Origin: Acidisarcina polymorpha
GTDB lineage: Bacteria > Acidobacteriota > Terriglobia > Terriglobales > Acidobacteriaceae
Assembly (NCBI RefSeq): GCF_003330725.1
Contig: NZ_CP030840.1
Coordinates: forward strand, 6,070,116 to 6,134,115
Reading direction: 5' to 3'
Length of the DNA: 64,000 nt
The notes beneath the pieces were generated by a model. It was not told where the DNA came from, made no database searches, and saw nothing but the letters and a program-made list of their open reading frames with translations. Positions 9,323 to 18,140 of the stretch are shown in pieces. The translations under genes were made by a program, and so were the position numbers. How positions within the stretch are numbered: position 1 is the first letter of the stretch; the number at the start of each line of letters is the position of its first letter.

Positions 9323-10522
9323 TCAGCGTCCGGCCTCCTCATCGACCTTTTGCTTGGTCACTTCGCTCTGCTCTGCCTGCAGCGCGGAGGATGGTGAACT
9401 CAGTCGTGCTTGATGAAGCCTGCGAAACTCGGTCATGGCTTTGCTCTGCTCTCCTGCATCGCCGAGGGATCGTTCCGCCTGAGAAAGGCGATACCAGGAA
9501 ACCTCGTTTGAGGGATCGACACTTATGGCTTTACGAAGTGCAGCGACCGCCGGCTGCGCCTTCTCCTCCGCCAGATATACAGCGGCGAGTCCAATGAGAG
9601 CGTCATCAAAGTCCGGATAACAATCGATCGCAATCTGAAAATATTTTTCGGCGTTGGGATAGTCTGAGGTACTACGATAGATCTCACCCGCTTCATAGGC
9701 TGCATTCGCATTTGTCGAGTCGATAGCAAGCTCAGCGAGAAACTCGGTTAAGGCCTCGCTCTGTTCCTGCTGTGCACCAGAGCGGCGCGCTTCTGCTAAG
9801 AGGGTCCTGCCAATGCGATAGTGGATGCCCGGGCGATGCGGATCGATCTCAAGAACCTGGCGATACTGTTGAATCGCAGCCGCCGTTGCGCCCTGGCTCT
9901 CATTCACTTCCGCTGCGGCAAGATACCTCCATGGTGAGTTCGGTGCAACCACGTTCATCCGGCGTACAGCTTGATAGGCCATATTTCCATAGATTTGGGA
10001 GCTGTGGTAAAGCACCTCAGGATCGTCCGGGTAAAGTTTGTCCATCTGCAGAGCGACTTCCACCGCCTTCTGGTCGAGCTTGAGGCCCGTATAAGCCCGC
10101 TCCAATTGAAGCCCACACATCTGCTTCTCGGCACCCTGCGCGCTGTGCTGGAAACAGTCTTCCAGGCCGGGGATTGCTGGACGATAATCGCTCATCTCCG
10201 ACAATGAGATTGCCAATAGCGTGTGCACCTTGGGCAGAGTTGGCTTCAATTTCAAAGCAGCCTTGAGCTCTACAGCAGCCTGATTGAACTTTCGCTCCTG
10301 GTAATAGATCCGGCCTAGGATTGCGTGGACCTCGGCGACATTCGGCTGCATAGAACGAAGTTGCTCAAAGTTGCGCTGAGCTTCATCCAGATGGCCAGAA
10401 GCGAGCGCGGCTTGACCCTGCTCGGCATAGTGGCCGGCGTCCGCGGTCTGCGAAAACATCACACTCTGTCCCAATGCTGAAGCCAGCAGCAAGCCCACCC
10501 AAACTTTGCGAGAGAATTCCAT
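9323..10522 (-). CDS. Periplasmic tetratricopeptide-repeat protein
   Basis: The 399-residue protein has a signal peptide (hydrophobic core in residues 7-24, ending near VMFSQT) followed by TPR units over almost its whole length. Typical helices include GHYAEQGQAALASGHLDEAQ, AEVHAILGRIYYQERKFNQA and ALIGLAAVYLAEEKAQPA. The tail is hydrophilic and rich in Gln, Glu and Ser. TPR proteins are scaffolds, and no enzymatic residues are visible. The gene is 68 bases downstream of the Oar-type TonB receptor on the same strand, an arrangement common in acidobacteria, and probably shares its transcript. A role in receptor function or polymer handling is inference. Confidence 0.8.
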   Translation of the reverse strand: MEFSRKVWVGLLLASALGQSVMFSQTADAGHYAEQGQAALASGHLDEAQRNFEQLRSMQPNVAEVHAILGRIYYQERKFNQAAVELKAALKLKPTLPKVHTLLAISLSEMSDYRPAIPGLEDCFQHSAQGAEKQMCGLQLERAYTGLKLDQKAVEVALQMDKLYPDDPEVLYHSSQIYGNMAYQAVRRMNVVAPNSPWRYLAAAEVNESQGATAAAIQQYRQVLEIDPHRPGIHYRIGRTLLAEARRSGAQQEQSEALTEFLAELAIDSTNANAAYEAGEIYRSTSDYPNAEKYFQIAIDCYPDFDDALIGLAAVYLAEEKAQPAVAALRKAISVDPSNEVSWYRLSQAERSLGDAGEQSKAMTEFRRLHQARLSSPSSALQAEQSEVTKQKVDEEAGR

Positions 10523-10547
10523 GAAGGGCAGTCTATTCCGTAAGTCG

Positions 10548-10580
10548 CGGGAGCGTCAGCGGTGCGCGCCAACGCTCCCG
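10548..10580. terminator. Hairpin between TonB receptor and TPR genes
   Basis: CGGGAGCGT at 10548-10556 pairs perfectly with ACGCTCCCG at 10572-10580 across a 15-base loop. There is no T-tract on either side, so this may be a transcript-stability or attenuation hairpin rather than a true terminator. Confidence 0.3.
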
Positions 10581-10590
10581 GACAAAGTTC

Positions 10591-13500
10591 CTAGAATGTC
10601 AACTTCCCTCCAAGCTGAATGACACGCCCTGGTCTGGCAGAGACAACCCGGCCGAAGTTGGTGTTCGCACTGCCGAACTGGGCCTGATCGTTGACGTTGT
10701 TATCTACCGGAATAGATCCTGGCCCCACACCCGGACTCGATGGATCAACACCAAATTGAGTGTGGTTGAAGACATTAAATCCTTCCACGCGCAATTGAAA
10801 GTTGACCCGTTCCCCGAATCGGACATTCTTCGCCGCGCCCATATCGAAGTTTTCAATGCCCGGTCCAGTCACAGAATTACGCCCGCTATTGCCAAACGCT
10901 CCCGCCAGAGGTTGAGCGTAGGCAGAGGTATTGAACCACTGAGCCAGGTGCTTCTGAGGACCGCCATACGGATTGCCAACTACGTTGGCCCGCTGATTCG
11001 GCGCCGAGAGCAAACTGTAAGTGTCCGCGGCCAGAATCGAGAATGGAAAGCCCTTCTGGAATGTTGCGATCCCTGTAACTTCCCATCCGCCCACGGCCAG
11101 GTCGGCTGCCTTGTTCACGCCCCCAAGATATTTCTTGCCATGACCAAAGGGCAGGTTCCATACATAGCTCGCGACAAAACGTTGACCAACATTGAAATCA
11201 GACGGGGCATAATCCAACTTTGGATTGTGATCGTCAAGGTGCCCATTGTAGGAGTTGGTTGCCCCAACACCGGCGGCTGCTGACTTATCATCCATGTCCT
11301 TGGCGTAGGTATACACCGCGACTAGAGCTAGGTCAGCGGCGCGATGTTCCAGCTTTACGTTCCCCGCGTTGTAGTTGGAATATCCTGACCAACTGCTGTT
11401 TAGTGTCGTATCGCCAGAGAAGTTGGCGAACGGCGTTCTATCTTTCACTGGGCAATCGCCAGCCGTGGGATCCGCTTGGCAGAGCGTTGGGTCCGCCGGC
11501 TGGAATGGTTGATTGATGTTGATGCGATCTAGGTTATGCGTTCCCTTGTTTCCGACATAACTTACTTCCAAGGTCGTGTTTTTGGCCAGTTCGCGCTGCA
11601 CCGAGAGCTGCCACTGCTGCACATACGGGTTGATCGGATGGTCGGAGATAATGACCGCGATAAATTGGCTGCCTTGGTTCGCGATCGTTACCGGCTGGAG
11701 TGCGCTTTGCGCCGGAAATAAGTTATCGGTGAGCTTCGGGGCGGTCGCCGGCACCTGGATTTGCGGGTTCAAACTTGCCCGGGTGACAAAGGGATAAAGA
11801 TCGCCTGAGTCATCGATCTCGCGCGTTTCAGATGAGTCGAAGAAGACTCCATAGCCGCCGCGGATCACCGTCTTGTCGCCGCCGCCTAGGAACTCAGGAC
11901 GATACGCAAAGCCGAATCGAGGCGCGAATGGCGTCTTCGAACCGTCGCGCGGGTTCCGCCGTCCACAGTAGCGGTAGAAGCCATTACCTGCCGGAGCTAT
12001 GCCGTCCGTTAGTAGCGCCTGGTCGCCGAAGCACAGACCGCCGCCCGCGTTTTGATCGTCGATCCAGAACATCTTGTTGTTCTGCTCATACGGGACATTC
12101 CGGTAATCCCAGCGTAAGCCGAGGTTCAACGTGAGCCGCTCGGTTACCTTCCAGTCGTCCTGAATGTAAGGACCGACATAAAGGAAATGATACTGATTCA
12201 AATTCCCCGGTTGGCCACCAGTGGAACTGAACGGACCAGGCTGGTAAGTGCTCGCTCCGGCATAGTAGCCCAGAAGAAAGTCTGCCACGGCATTTCCCGT
12301 CCCGCATAGACCGGAGGGCGTGAAGCACGTCTGCACCGAGCTGGTCTGACCCGTCGCGGGATCTGTCACCGTGGTCTGGCTATTGGTGAGCACCAGGTTG
12401 TTGTTAAAGGAGTAGCTGCCTAGGAAGTTTGTTGAGAGATCCCGCTTCTGCACCCAGCGCCTGTAATCGAAGCCAAAACCAATAGTGTGCTTGCCCCTGA
12501 TGACCGTGACCGAGTCCGCGAATTCCCAGAGCGGAATGTTGCTGGTCGTAGGATTGTTACCCGGGCTTCCGAAACTTCCGCTGAGGTTCTGAAAGCTCAC
12601 CCCGGGCCAGCCGGAAGCGTAAGCAGGCAGATTAGTAAAGATCCCCGTCAATCCCAGCGCGGCGACTGCGCTTGCCGGTGCGGCATTGGCGAACTGGAGG
12701 GCATTCGCCTGTAAGTGGCCGAAGCGGAAATTATTCACAAAATTGTGTGGCAGCGTGATCGTATGGTTGATCACCCAGCTGGTCGATTCCTCAGTGAAAA
12801 GGTTGTTCCCTGCCGGGAACGACGAGTTGCTGATGCTCGAGTTATTGTAAGTCGCATGTGTCCAGCGGAAGAAGACCGAACCGTAGCGGCCGAGTTGCTG
12901 GTCGCCGCGATAGGTCTGCTGATCGGTCGTATTAGGTAAGCTCTCCCGAAGCAGAAAGTTATTGCTGCCATTACACGCTCCGCTGGCAGGGTCGCAGTTC
13001 GGCGCAGGAAAAAGCCCGCCGGCCAAAGTAGTTGCAGCTAGCCGCGAGAAGCGTGCGGCCGGAATCACATTCCCGGGAAATGGTTGACCTGTGTTAGGGT
13101 CGATCGGCTGGCAAGGGTTTCCACTACTCAATACGGCGGTGCAGGCCGTGCTGCCGAAGGCCGGTAGTCCTGAGGCAGCAAAGTTTCCCGTTAATTGGTT
13201 CGGATCCGGAACGTTCGCATAGTTATTCGATCCATTGACGATTCGCCATCCTTCATAGTTGGCTAGGAAGAAGCTCTTGTTCCTGCCGTCATAAAGTTTC
13301 GGAATCCAGATCGGTCCACCCAGCACATATCCGAATTGGTTCTGCCGTAGCACCGGTATGGTCGTCTGAAAGTAGGACTTGGCGTCGTAAGCATCGTTCC
13401 GGTTGAACTCAAAGACAGAACCATGAAACTGATTGCTTCCGCTCTTGCTGATCAAATTGACCTGATTCGCGCTAAAACCATACTCCGCCGAGTAAGTCTC

Positions 13501-14184
13501 GCTCTGTACCTTGAACTCCTGAATCGCGTCCTGCGAGAGAATGACTGCCGGCGTCTGCAATGCCGTGTCTGTATTCGTAATGCCATCCAGGGTGTAGTTG
13601 TTCGATTCCGGACGCGCGCCATTGATACTGATGGCGTTCCCTTCTCCCTGGCGCATCTGCCCCATTTCTCCGGTCGTCTGTACTGCGCCGGCGCCGATGA
13701 AAAGCAGGTTGATGAAGTTGCGGCCATTGAGTGGCAACTGGTCAACCTGTTTCTGAGTTACAAGCTGGGCTATCTCAGAAGTGTCGGTGTCGAGCGTCAC
13801 CCCGCCGCTCGTCACGGTCACCGTTTCACTGGCTGCGCCTGCCTGCAGCACAAAGTTGACTCGAACTTCCTGCGCAACTTGCAAGGTGGTGTTATTCACT
13901 TGCTCGGTGCTGAAGCCGGGCGCTTCCGCGCTTGCTTGATAGGGACCAGGCGGTAGATCGGGCACCGTATAATCGCCCGCTCCGGTGGTAATGGCTACAC
14001 GAACAGTGCCTGTACCGGTATTGGTGATCGTGACTCGCGCGTTCGCTACCACCGCTCCGGTCTTATCTGTTACCGTGCCCACGATAGTGCCGGTGGCGCC
14101 ACCCTGGCCAAATGCCGCGCCCGAGGCGAACACAAAAGCCAATAGCAGGTACGCCAGAACGGAACGACCACTGAACTTCCGCAT
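10591..14184 (-). CDS. Oar-type TonB-dependent receptor, copy 1
   Basis: This is an outer-membrane receptor of about 1197 residues. It has a signal peptide (hydrophobic run ending AFGQ), then a carboxypeptidase-regulatory-like beta-sandwich (GTVTDKTGAVVANARVTI through the PGPYQASAEAPGF region). A plug domain follows with LPLNGRNFINLL and NYTLDGITNTD, then a long 22-strand-type barrel ending in PGRVIQLGGKLTF with terminal Phe. Such Oar-like receptors import oligosaccharides or other large ligands in acidobacteria. ATG 14184 is preceded by GGAGGGAAC in mRNA sense, a strong ribosome site, so the longer frame to 14262 is rejected. Neighbouring glycosidases suggest a carbohydrate ligand. No SusD partner is present. 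Confidence 0.9.
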   Translation of the reverse strand: MRKFSGRSVLAYLLLAFVFASGAAFGQGGATGTIVGTVTDKTGAVVANARVTITNTGTGTVRVAITTGAGDYTVPDLPPGPYQASAEAPGFSTEQVNNTTLQVAQEVRVNFVLQAGAASETVTVTSGGVTLDTDTSEIAQLVTQKQVDQLPLNGRNFINLLFIGAGAVQTTGEMGQMRQGEGNAISINGARPESNNYTLDGITNTDTALQTPAVILSQDAIQEFKVQSETYSAEYGFSANQVNLISKSGSNQFHGSVFEFNRNDAYDAKSYFQTTIPVLRQNQFGYVLGGPIWIPKLYDGRNKSFFLANYEGWRIVNGSNNYANVPDPNQLTGNFAASGLPAFGSTACTAVLSSGNPCQPIDPNTGQPFPGNVIPAARFSRLAATTLAGGLFPAPNCDPASGACNGSNNFLLRESLPNTTDQQTYRGDQQLGRYGSVFFRWTHATYNNSSISNSSFPAGNNLFTEESTSWVINHTITLPHNFVNNFRFGHLQANALQFANAAPASAVAALGLTGIFTNLPAYASGWPGVSFQNLSGSFGSPGNNPTTSNIPLWEFADSVTVIRGKHTIGFGFDYRRWVQKRDLSTNFLGSYSFNNNLVLTNSQTTVTDPATGQTSSVQTCFTPSGLCGTGNAVADFLLGYYAGASTYQPGPFSSTGGQPGNLNQYHFLYVGPYIQDDWKVTERLTLNLGLRWDYRNVPYEQNNKMFWIDDQNAGGGLCFGDQALLTDGIAPAGNGFYRYCGRRNPRDGSKTPFAPRFGFAYRPEFLGGGDKTVIRGGYGVFFDSSETREIDDSGDLYPFVTRASLNPQIQVPATAPKLTDNLFPAQSALQPVTIANQGSQFIAVIISDHPINPYVQQWQLSVQRELAKNTTLEVSYVGNKGTHNLDRININQPFQPADPTLCQADPTAGDCPVKDRTPFANFSGDTTLNSSWSGYSNYNAGNVKLEHRAADLALVAVYTYAKDMDDKSAAAGVGATNSYNGHLDDHNPKLDYAPSDFNVGQRFVASYVWNLPFGHGKKYLGGVNKAADLAVGGWEVTGIATFQKGFPFSILAADTYSLLSAPNQRANVVGNPYGGPQKHLAQWFNTSAYAQPLAGAFGNSGRNSVTGPGIENFDMGAAKNVRFGERVNFQLRVEGFNVFNHTQFGVDPSSPGVGPGSIPVDNNVNDQAQFGSANTNFGRVVSARPGRVIQLGGKLTF

Positions 14185-14314
14185 AACTAGTTCCCTCCAA
14201 AATCTTCCAGCATCCGCGGGGAATTTCTTGTCGGGTGAAATCTCCCGAGCCCCAAAATACAAACTCTCACCGGGTATCTGTTCCCATTCGGTACGACTTT
14301 TGTATTGGAGGCGA

Positions 14315-14344
14315 ACGCTAACAAGTCGCCTAAACAGTTGTCAA
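14315..14344 (-). promoter_or_regulatory. Candidate sigma70 promoter of the TonB receptor
   Basis: Reading the minus strand, a perfect TTGACA (14344-14339) is followed after 18 bases by TAGCGT (14320-14315, three matches to TATAAT). It lies about 130 bases upstream of the receptor start. The GTTAGCG in the -10 area resembles half of a LacI-family operator. The 12-of-14 motif shared with the GH106 copy 2 promoter lies just downstream at 14297-14310. Confidence 0.35.
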
Positions 14345-14433
14345 GATAAAATGTTCCCTTATTGAACTCTGGGTTTTAGGGTTCATTAAATAACGCGCTC
14401 TGCCATCGAATATGCCATCAACTAAATCGCTTT

Positions 14434-17400
14434 TTAGTTGCCGCTGACCGTCTGCCGCGTAGTTGTTCGCTCGCCGATAAGGCGAACCGGCCCCAGTAGA
14501 CCTGACTCCGTCAGCGGCGAATCTTTCTCATACGCCTGATAGTCGGTGAAGGTGTAGTGCGCTGTCGCGTCCGGCTGTTGATCGCCGATGAGCCGGTTCG
14601 GCCAGAGGTTCGTCACCTTCACCTCGAGGTGGTTTACTCCTGCTTTCAAAAGGGGTGATAAGTTGACTCTGAAGGGCGGCTTCCAAAGGACCCCACCCAC
14701 CGGCGTTCCGTTGACGGATACCTCCGCGATCTCGCGAACTCTCCCAAGGTCGAGTACCACCGAGGAGCCCGCCGGAAACCAGTCTCGGTCTACATTGAAA
14801 TCCTGAGAGTAAGTCGCCGTTCCCGAAAAGTACTTCACTCCCGGATCGGCCGAGCTAGTCCATGAAGTCAGCGAAGGCAACTCAAGTACCGGCGGCGCAC
14901 CTAGATCAGGTGGGAACGCAACCTTCCATGGCCCCGGCAGTGTTGCCAGTTCCGTCTCCGTCGTTGCCGGCACTGTTCGTGCAGGCTCATTCGTCGACGA
15001 GCGGAAGATTACAAAGACCGAACCTTCAGGGGAAAGGCGGAGAGTGATCAGGGTGTGTCCATCTCTGACACGATACGAGACCGGCTCCGTCTTACCGGTA
15101 TCCGGATACCAAAGCTCGGGCGCCTTCCCGGCTACGCGGTAGGACGTCTCCACTTCCTCGGTCCGCACCATCTGGTTGGCGACAAAGTAGAGATTAGCTT
15201 CCGGAGTTCTTCGGTGTGCCCAAACCAGTTCATCCGTCGCGTTGGGTACCGGATAGCTATAGCTCGAGAGAATCTTCGGGGCCGCCGAGGTGAAGTCTGG
15301 CTGAATGCCTTGTTCGGTAAAGACTCGCTCGAGAGATGTTCCCCAATACACCTTGCCCTTGCCGTACGAGTGCGAGCCGGAAGCAGACGCCTCCGCGCCC
15401 CAAAGCGTATTCACCAGAGAATGAAGTTCCGCGCTTTCGTGAAGATCCGATAAGCTCGGCGAACCAGCCATCCGAGGCGCCACGACAACGGCGCCAGCCT
15501 TCACCAGCATCGTCAGTTGACGGACTACTGGAAGCGAGAGCGCCGTCATCTCGTCCGGAACAACCAGCACGCGATATGTCATACCCGATTTCAGCGTCAG
15601 CTTCCCTCCCGATACCGAGGTCTGGTGAAGCAGCACATCGGAGTTCAGGTAGTCATAGGAAGCCGAGACCGGGACCGCCGGAGAAAAGTGCTTCCAGAAA
15701 GGAACCGTTACCGGCGCACCTTCCCCATAGAAATACGCCACGTCCACCACCGGCTTGCCTTGCTGCAGGAGATAGGAGCAGCGGGCGAGATATCCATTCC
15801 ACGCCACCGCCTGTTCGGCCCAGGTGATGTTCCGCGTATAGTGCTGTCCATAGTAGCCCAGCGTGATGCCGGGCTTGTGCTTTCCATCGACAAACGGCTG
15901 ATGGTCCGAGGTATGAAAGACAATCCGGTTCACGCCGCGAGCGAAATTCTGGTCGGCAAGCTGTTTCAGATAGAAGGGCGTCTGGGCCCAACCTAGCGTT
16001 GTGGGGTTCGAAGTAAAAGATTCCGTAGCAATGATGGGCTTTCCATAAATATGCCCCGCCGAACTGGCCTCGCGGACATCCGCCTCCCGAGTAGGCAGGT
16101 CCAGCTGGTCCGGCATTGGCGTCCAGAACTCTCCCATCGGAATGCTGACCTGACCCTTGTTCAGCAACCCGTCTCCAGTCGTGGGCATGTAAATTCCCAT
16201 GGCCTCGGCATAAAGCCCTAAGCCTTGTTTCGCGAGGAAGTCGTTCGCGAGCTTGTAGTGGTTCTCAGCCAATAACTCCGAAAGAGTGAGCCGGTAATCC
16301 CACAGAAAACCGTCGCTGGCCTCCGAGCTCTCCACGATCCGCCCGCAGAGTACCGGCAGCCACGGGATTGGATCGTAACCGCGGCGGTTGCGAAACTCAG
16401 TCAGGATCGATTCCGTCCAGTTCTCCTGCCCGGCCTCCCAGCTATCCATCAGGAAATAGCGAAAGCTCTTGCTGTAATAAGGCGAGACCGCGCCGGAAAT
16501 CATGCCGGTATAGGTCTTCACGTAGTCGGCGACATGACTTCGACTCAGCTTATCGACTTCATAGCCAGTCGCCTCCGGGGTCGCCGGATGGTTCTTCTTC
16601 CCCGTCAGCGAATAGCCCATTCGCAGGATCACCCAATTTCCCGCCGGGACCTGCCAATCGAGAGTCCCATCCGCTCGCATCTTCGAGGTAAGGTCGACCA
16701 CATCCTGGACCGGGATGGCATCTTCTTTCGCGACCATTGGAGTCGCCGTATTCGCAGTTGCCACAAAGGTGCCAAAGCTCGCCTTGTCTTCAAAGAAATT
16801 CACCCGCGGCGAAGAGTAGAGCCGAAGCTCCGCTATCCGAAACAACTTCGGCACCGACATTCCGCGTCTCACCTGGTCTTCAGTAAGCTTTGGCTGCTGA
16901 AGCGTAACCCGGAAGTAGCGGGCCGTGATGGGAGCGAACGAGAAAGTCCTTACGGAAAACGGGCGTATCCAGGTCGGCGTATCCGGAAGCGCGACCACAT
17001 CTGTCCAGTGTTCGCCATCCGTGCTCGACGAGAACCGTCCGTTTGGGAGCGCAGGAAAACCACGGATCGGTGGAAGCCCCATCCCCAGCGTGAACGAACG
17101 CAGCGTGAAGTTCTGCGGAAATTCCCACTGGATCCAGGCGTCAGACCCATCGGCATCGCTCCCGAGATCGGCGGTAGTCGAGTAATCTCCATCGCTGAGC
17201 GCTGCTGGATTCAAGGCCGGGTCGCTCGAGGTGATTTTCGCCTGCTTCTCGAAAGCGGGTGCTTCGCGCGCGGGCAGCCGGTAAGCCAGCACCACGGAAT
17301 CGGCATAATAAGTCGGGTCTGGAGCTGCCTCTGGGGCCGGCGGCGGTGTATAGGTTGCCGGCGCGCCGCCAAGATGGGGAGCCATCGGTTGCTCCGTCGT

Positions 17401-17937
17401 CACCAAGCCCTGAAATGGACCATTGACCCGCGGCGGCTCCGCCAGCTTTCCCGAGAATGCCTGCGGACCATGAACCTCCGTCTCACTCCACACCGCTTTC
17501 TTCATCGCCTCCGAAGGCTTCACCCACGGACCGGCCGTCTCACTCCAACCTCCCGATGCCGCCATCGACATCTCCAGATGCAGCCGATCGGCCTCCCCGG
17601 CCGCGTGTTGCATCGCCGCCTTCCATTCCGGAGTCATCCAGATCACCGGCTTCATGTAATGAGGAACGCCCAGATCGCCATCGAACATCTGCATCCCGCC
17701 AATACCAACCCGGTGCATCCACTCCAGGTCGGCGGTAATGCCTGCCTGGGTGACGTTCCCACTCATCCAGTGCCACCACACCCGCGGCTTTGCGGAGTCC
17801 GGGGGAGTCTTGAAATTGTCTTCCAAAGATGTGGAAGACGAAGATGTGATCGCCTGCTGGGCCATCAGCGAAGTAGCGCCGCAAAGCAAAGCGAACGCCA
17901 TCCTCCTCTTCCACAAGCCTGACAGGCTGCGAATCAT
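14434..17937 (-). CDS. GH106-type alpha-L-rhamnosidase, copy 2
   Basis: This 1167-residue secreted enzyme is a paralogue of the 3014-6433 product. It shares the KPRVWWHWMSGNVT opening, the ATPEATGYEVDKLSRSHV block, the GHIYGKPIIATESFTS segment and the C-terminal WPNRLIGDQQPDATAHYTF and SGLLGPVRL. It has an additional Pro/Ala-rich stretch (TYTPPPAPEAAP) near the first third, which the other copy lacks. The signal peptide runs to about LMAQQ. ATG 17937 is chosen because GAGGGATCC lies just upstream in mRNA sense; the frame to 18072 would add 45 non-signal residues. Two divergent GH106 copies in one locus suggest different rhamnosyl linkages. The start lies about 200 bases downstream of the lysozyme-like gene. 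Confidence 0.87.
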   Translation of the reverse strand: MIRSLSGLWKRRMAFALLCGATSLMAQQAITSSSSTSLEDNFKTPPDSAKPRVWWHWMSGNVTQAGITADLEWMHRVGIGGMQMFDGDLGVPHYMKPVIWMTPEWKAAMQHAAGEADRLHLEMSMAASGGWSETAGPWVKPSEAMKKAVWSETEVHGPQAFSGKLAEPPRVNGPFQGLVTTEQPMAPHLGGAPATYTPPPAPEAAPDPTYYADSVVLAYRLPAREAPAFEKQAKITSSDPALNPAALSDGDYSTTADLGSDADGSDAWIQWEFPQNFTLRSFTLGMGLPPIRGFPALPNGRFSSSTDGEHWTDVVALPDTPTWIRPFSVRTFSFAPITARYFRVTLQQPKLTEDQVRRGMSVPKLFRIAELRLYSSPRVNFFEDKASFGTFVATANTATPMVAKEDAIPVQDVVDLTSKMRADGTLDWQVPAGNWVILRMGYSLTGKKNHPATPEATGYEVDKLSRSHVADYVKTYTGMISGAVSPYYSKSFRYFLMDSWEAGQENWTESILTEFRNRRGYDPIPWLPVLCGRIVESSEASDGFLWDYRLTLSELLAENHYKLANDFLAKQGLGLYAEAMGIYMPTTGDGLLNKGQVSIPMGEFWTPMPDQLDLPTREADVREASSAGHIYGKPIIATESFTSNPTTLGWAQTPFYLKQLADQNFARGVNRIVFHTSDHQPFVDGKHKPGITLGYYGQHYTRNITWAEQAVAWNGYLARCSYLLQQGKPVVDVAYFYGEGAPVTVPFWKHFSPAVPVSASYDYLNSDVLLHQTSVSGGKLTLKSGMTYRVLVVPDEMTALSLPVVRQLTMLVKAGAVVVAPRMAGSPSLSDLHESAELHSLVNTLWGAEASASGSHSYGKGKVYWGTSLERVFTEQGIQPDFTSAAPKILSSYSYPVPNATDELVWAHRRTPEANLYFVANQMVRTEEVETSYRVAGKAPELWYPDTGKTEPVSYRVRDGHTLITLRLSPEGSVFVIFRSSTNEPARTVPATTETELATLPGPWKVAFPPDLGAPPVLELPSLTSWTSSADPGVKYFSGTATYSQDFNVDRDWFPAGSSVVLDLGRVREIAEVSVNGTPVGGVLWKPPFRVNLSPLLKAGVNHLEVKVTNLWPNRLIGDQQPDATAHYTFTDYQAYEKDSPLTESGLLGPVRLIGERTTTRQTVSGN

Positions 17938-18140
17938 CAAGGATCCCTCAAGAAGCAGCCGAACCGCACGATCAGCTACCGACGTGCCTTTGTATCGGAG
18001 CGGGAGGATCTCTGTCAATCCGCAAATAGTTTCGACTGAGGAATGATGCATGTTGCGAGGGGCAGAAGCCACCGTTCAGGCGACCTTCCGGCTCGACTCG
18101 CTTCGTCTTTGGGCCTACATCGTCAGTCCGGACGACCGAC

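Noticed and set aside
16534-17922. Plus-strand 462-residue frame
   Set aside because: Antisense to GH106 copy 2; Arg/His-rich and without domain features.
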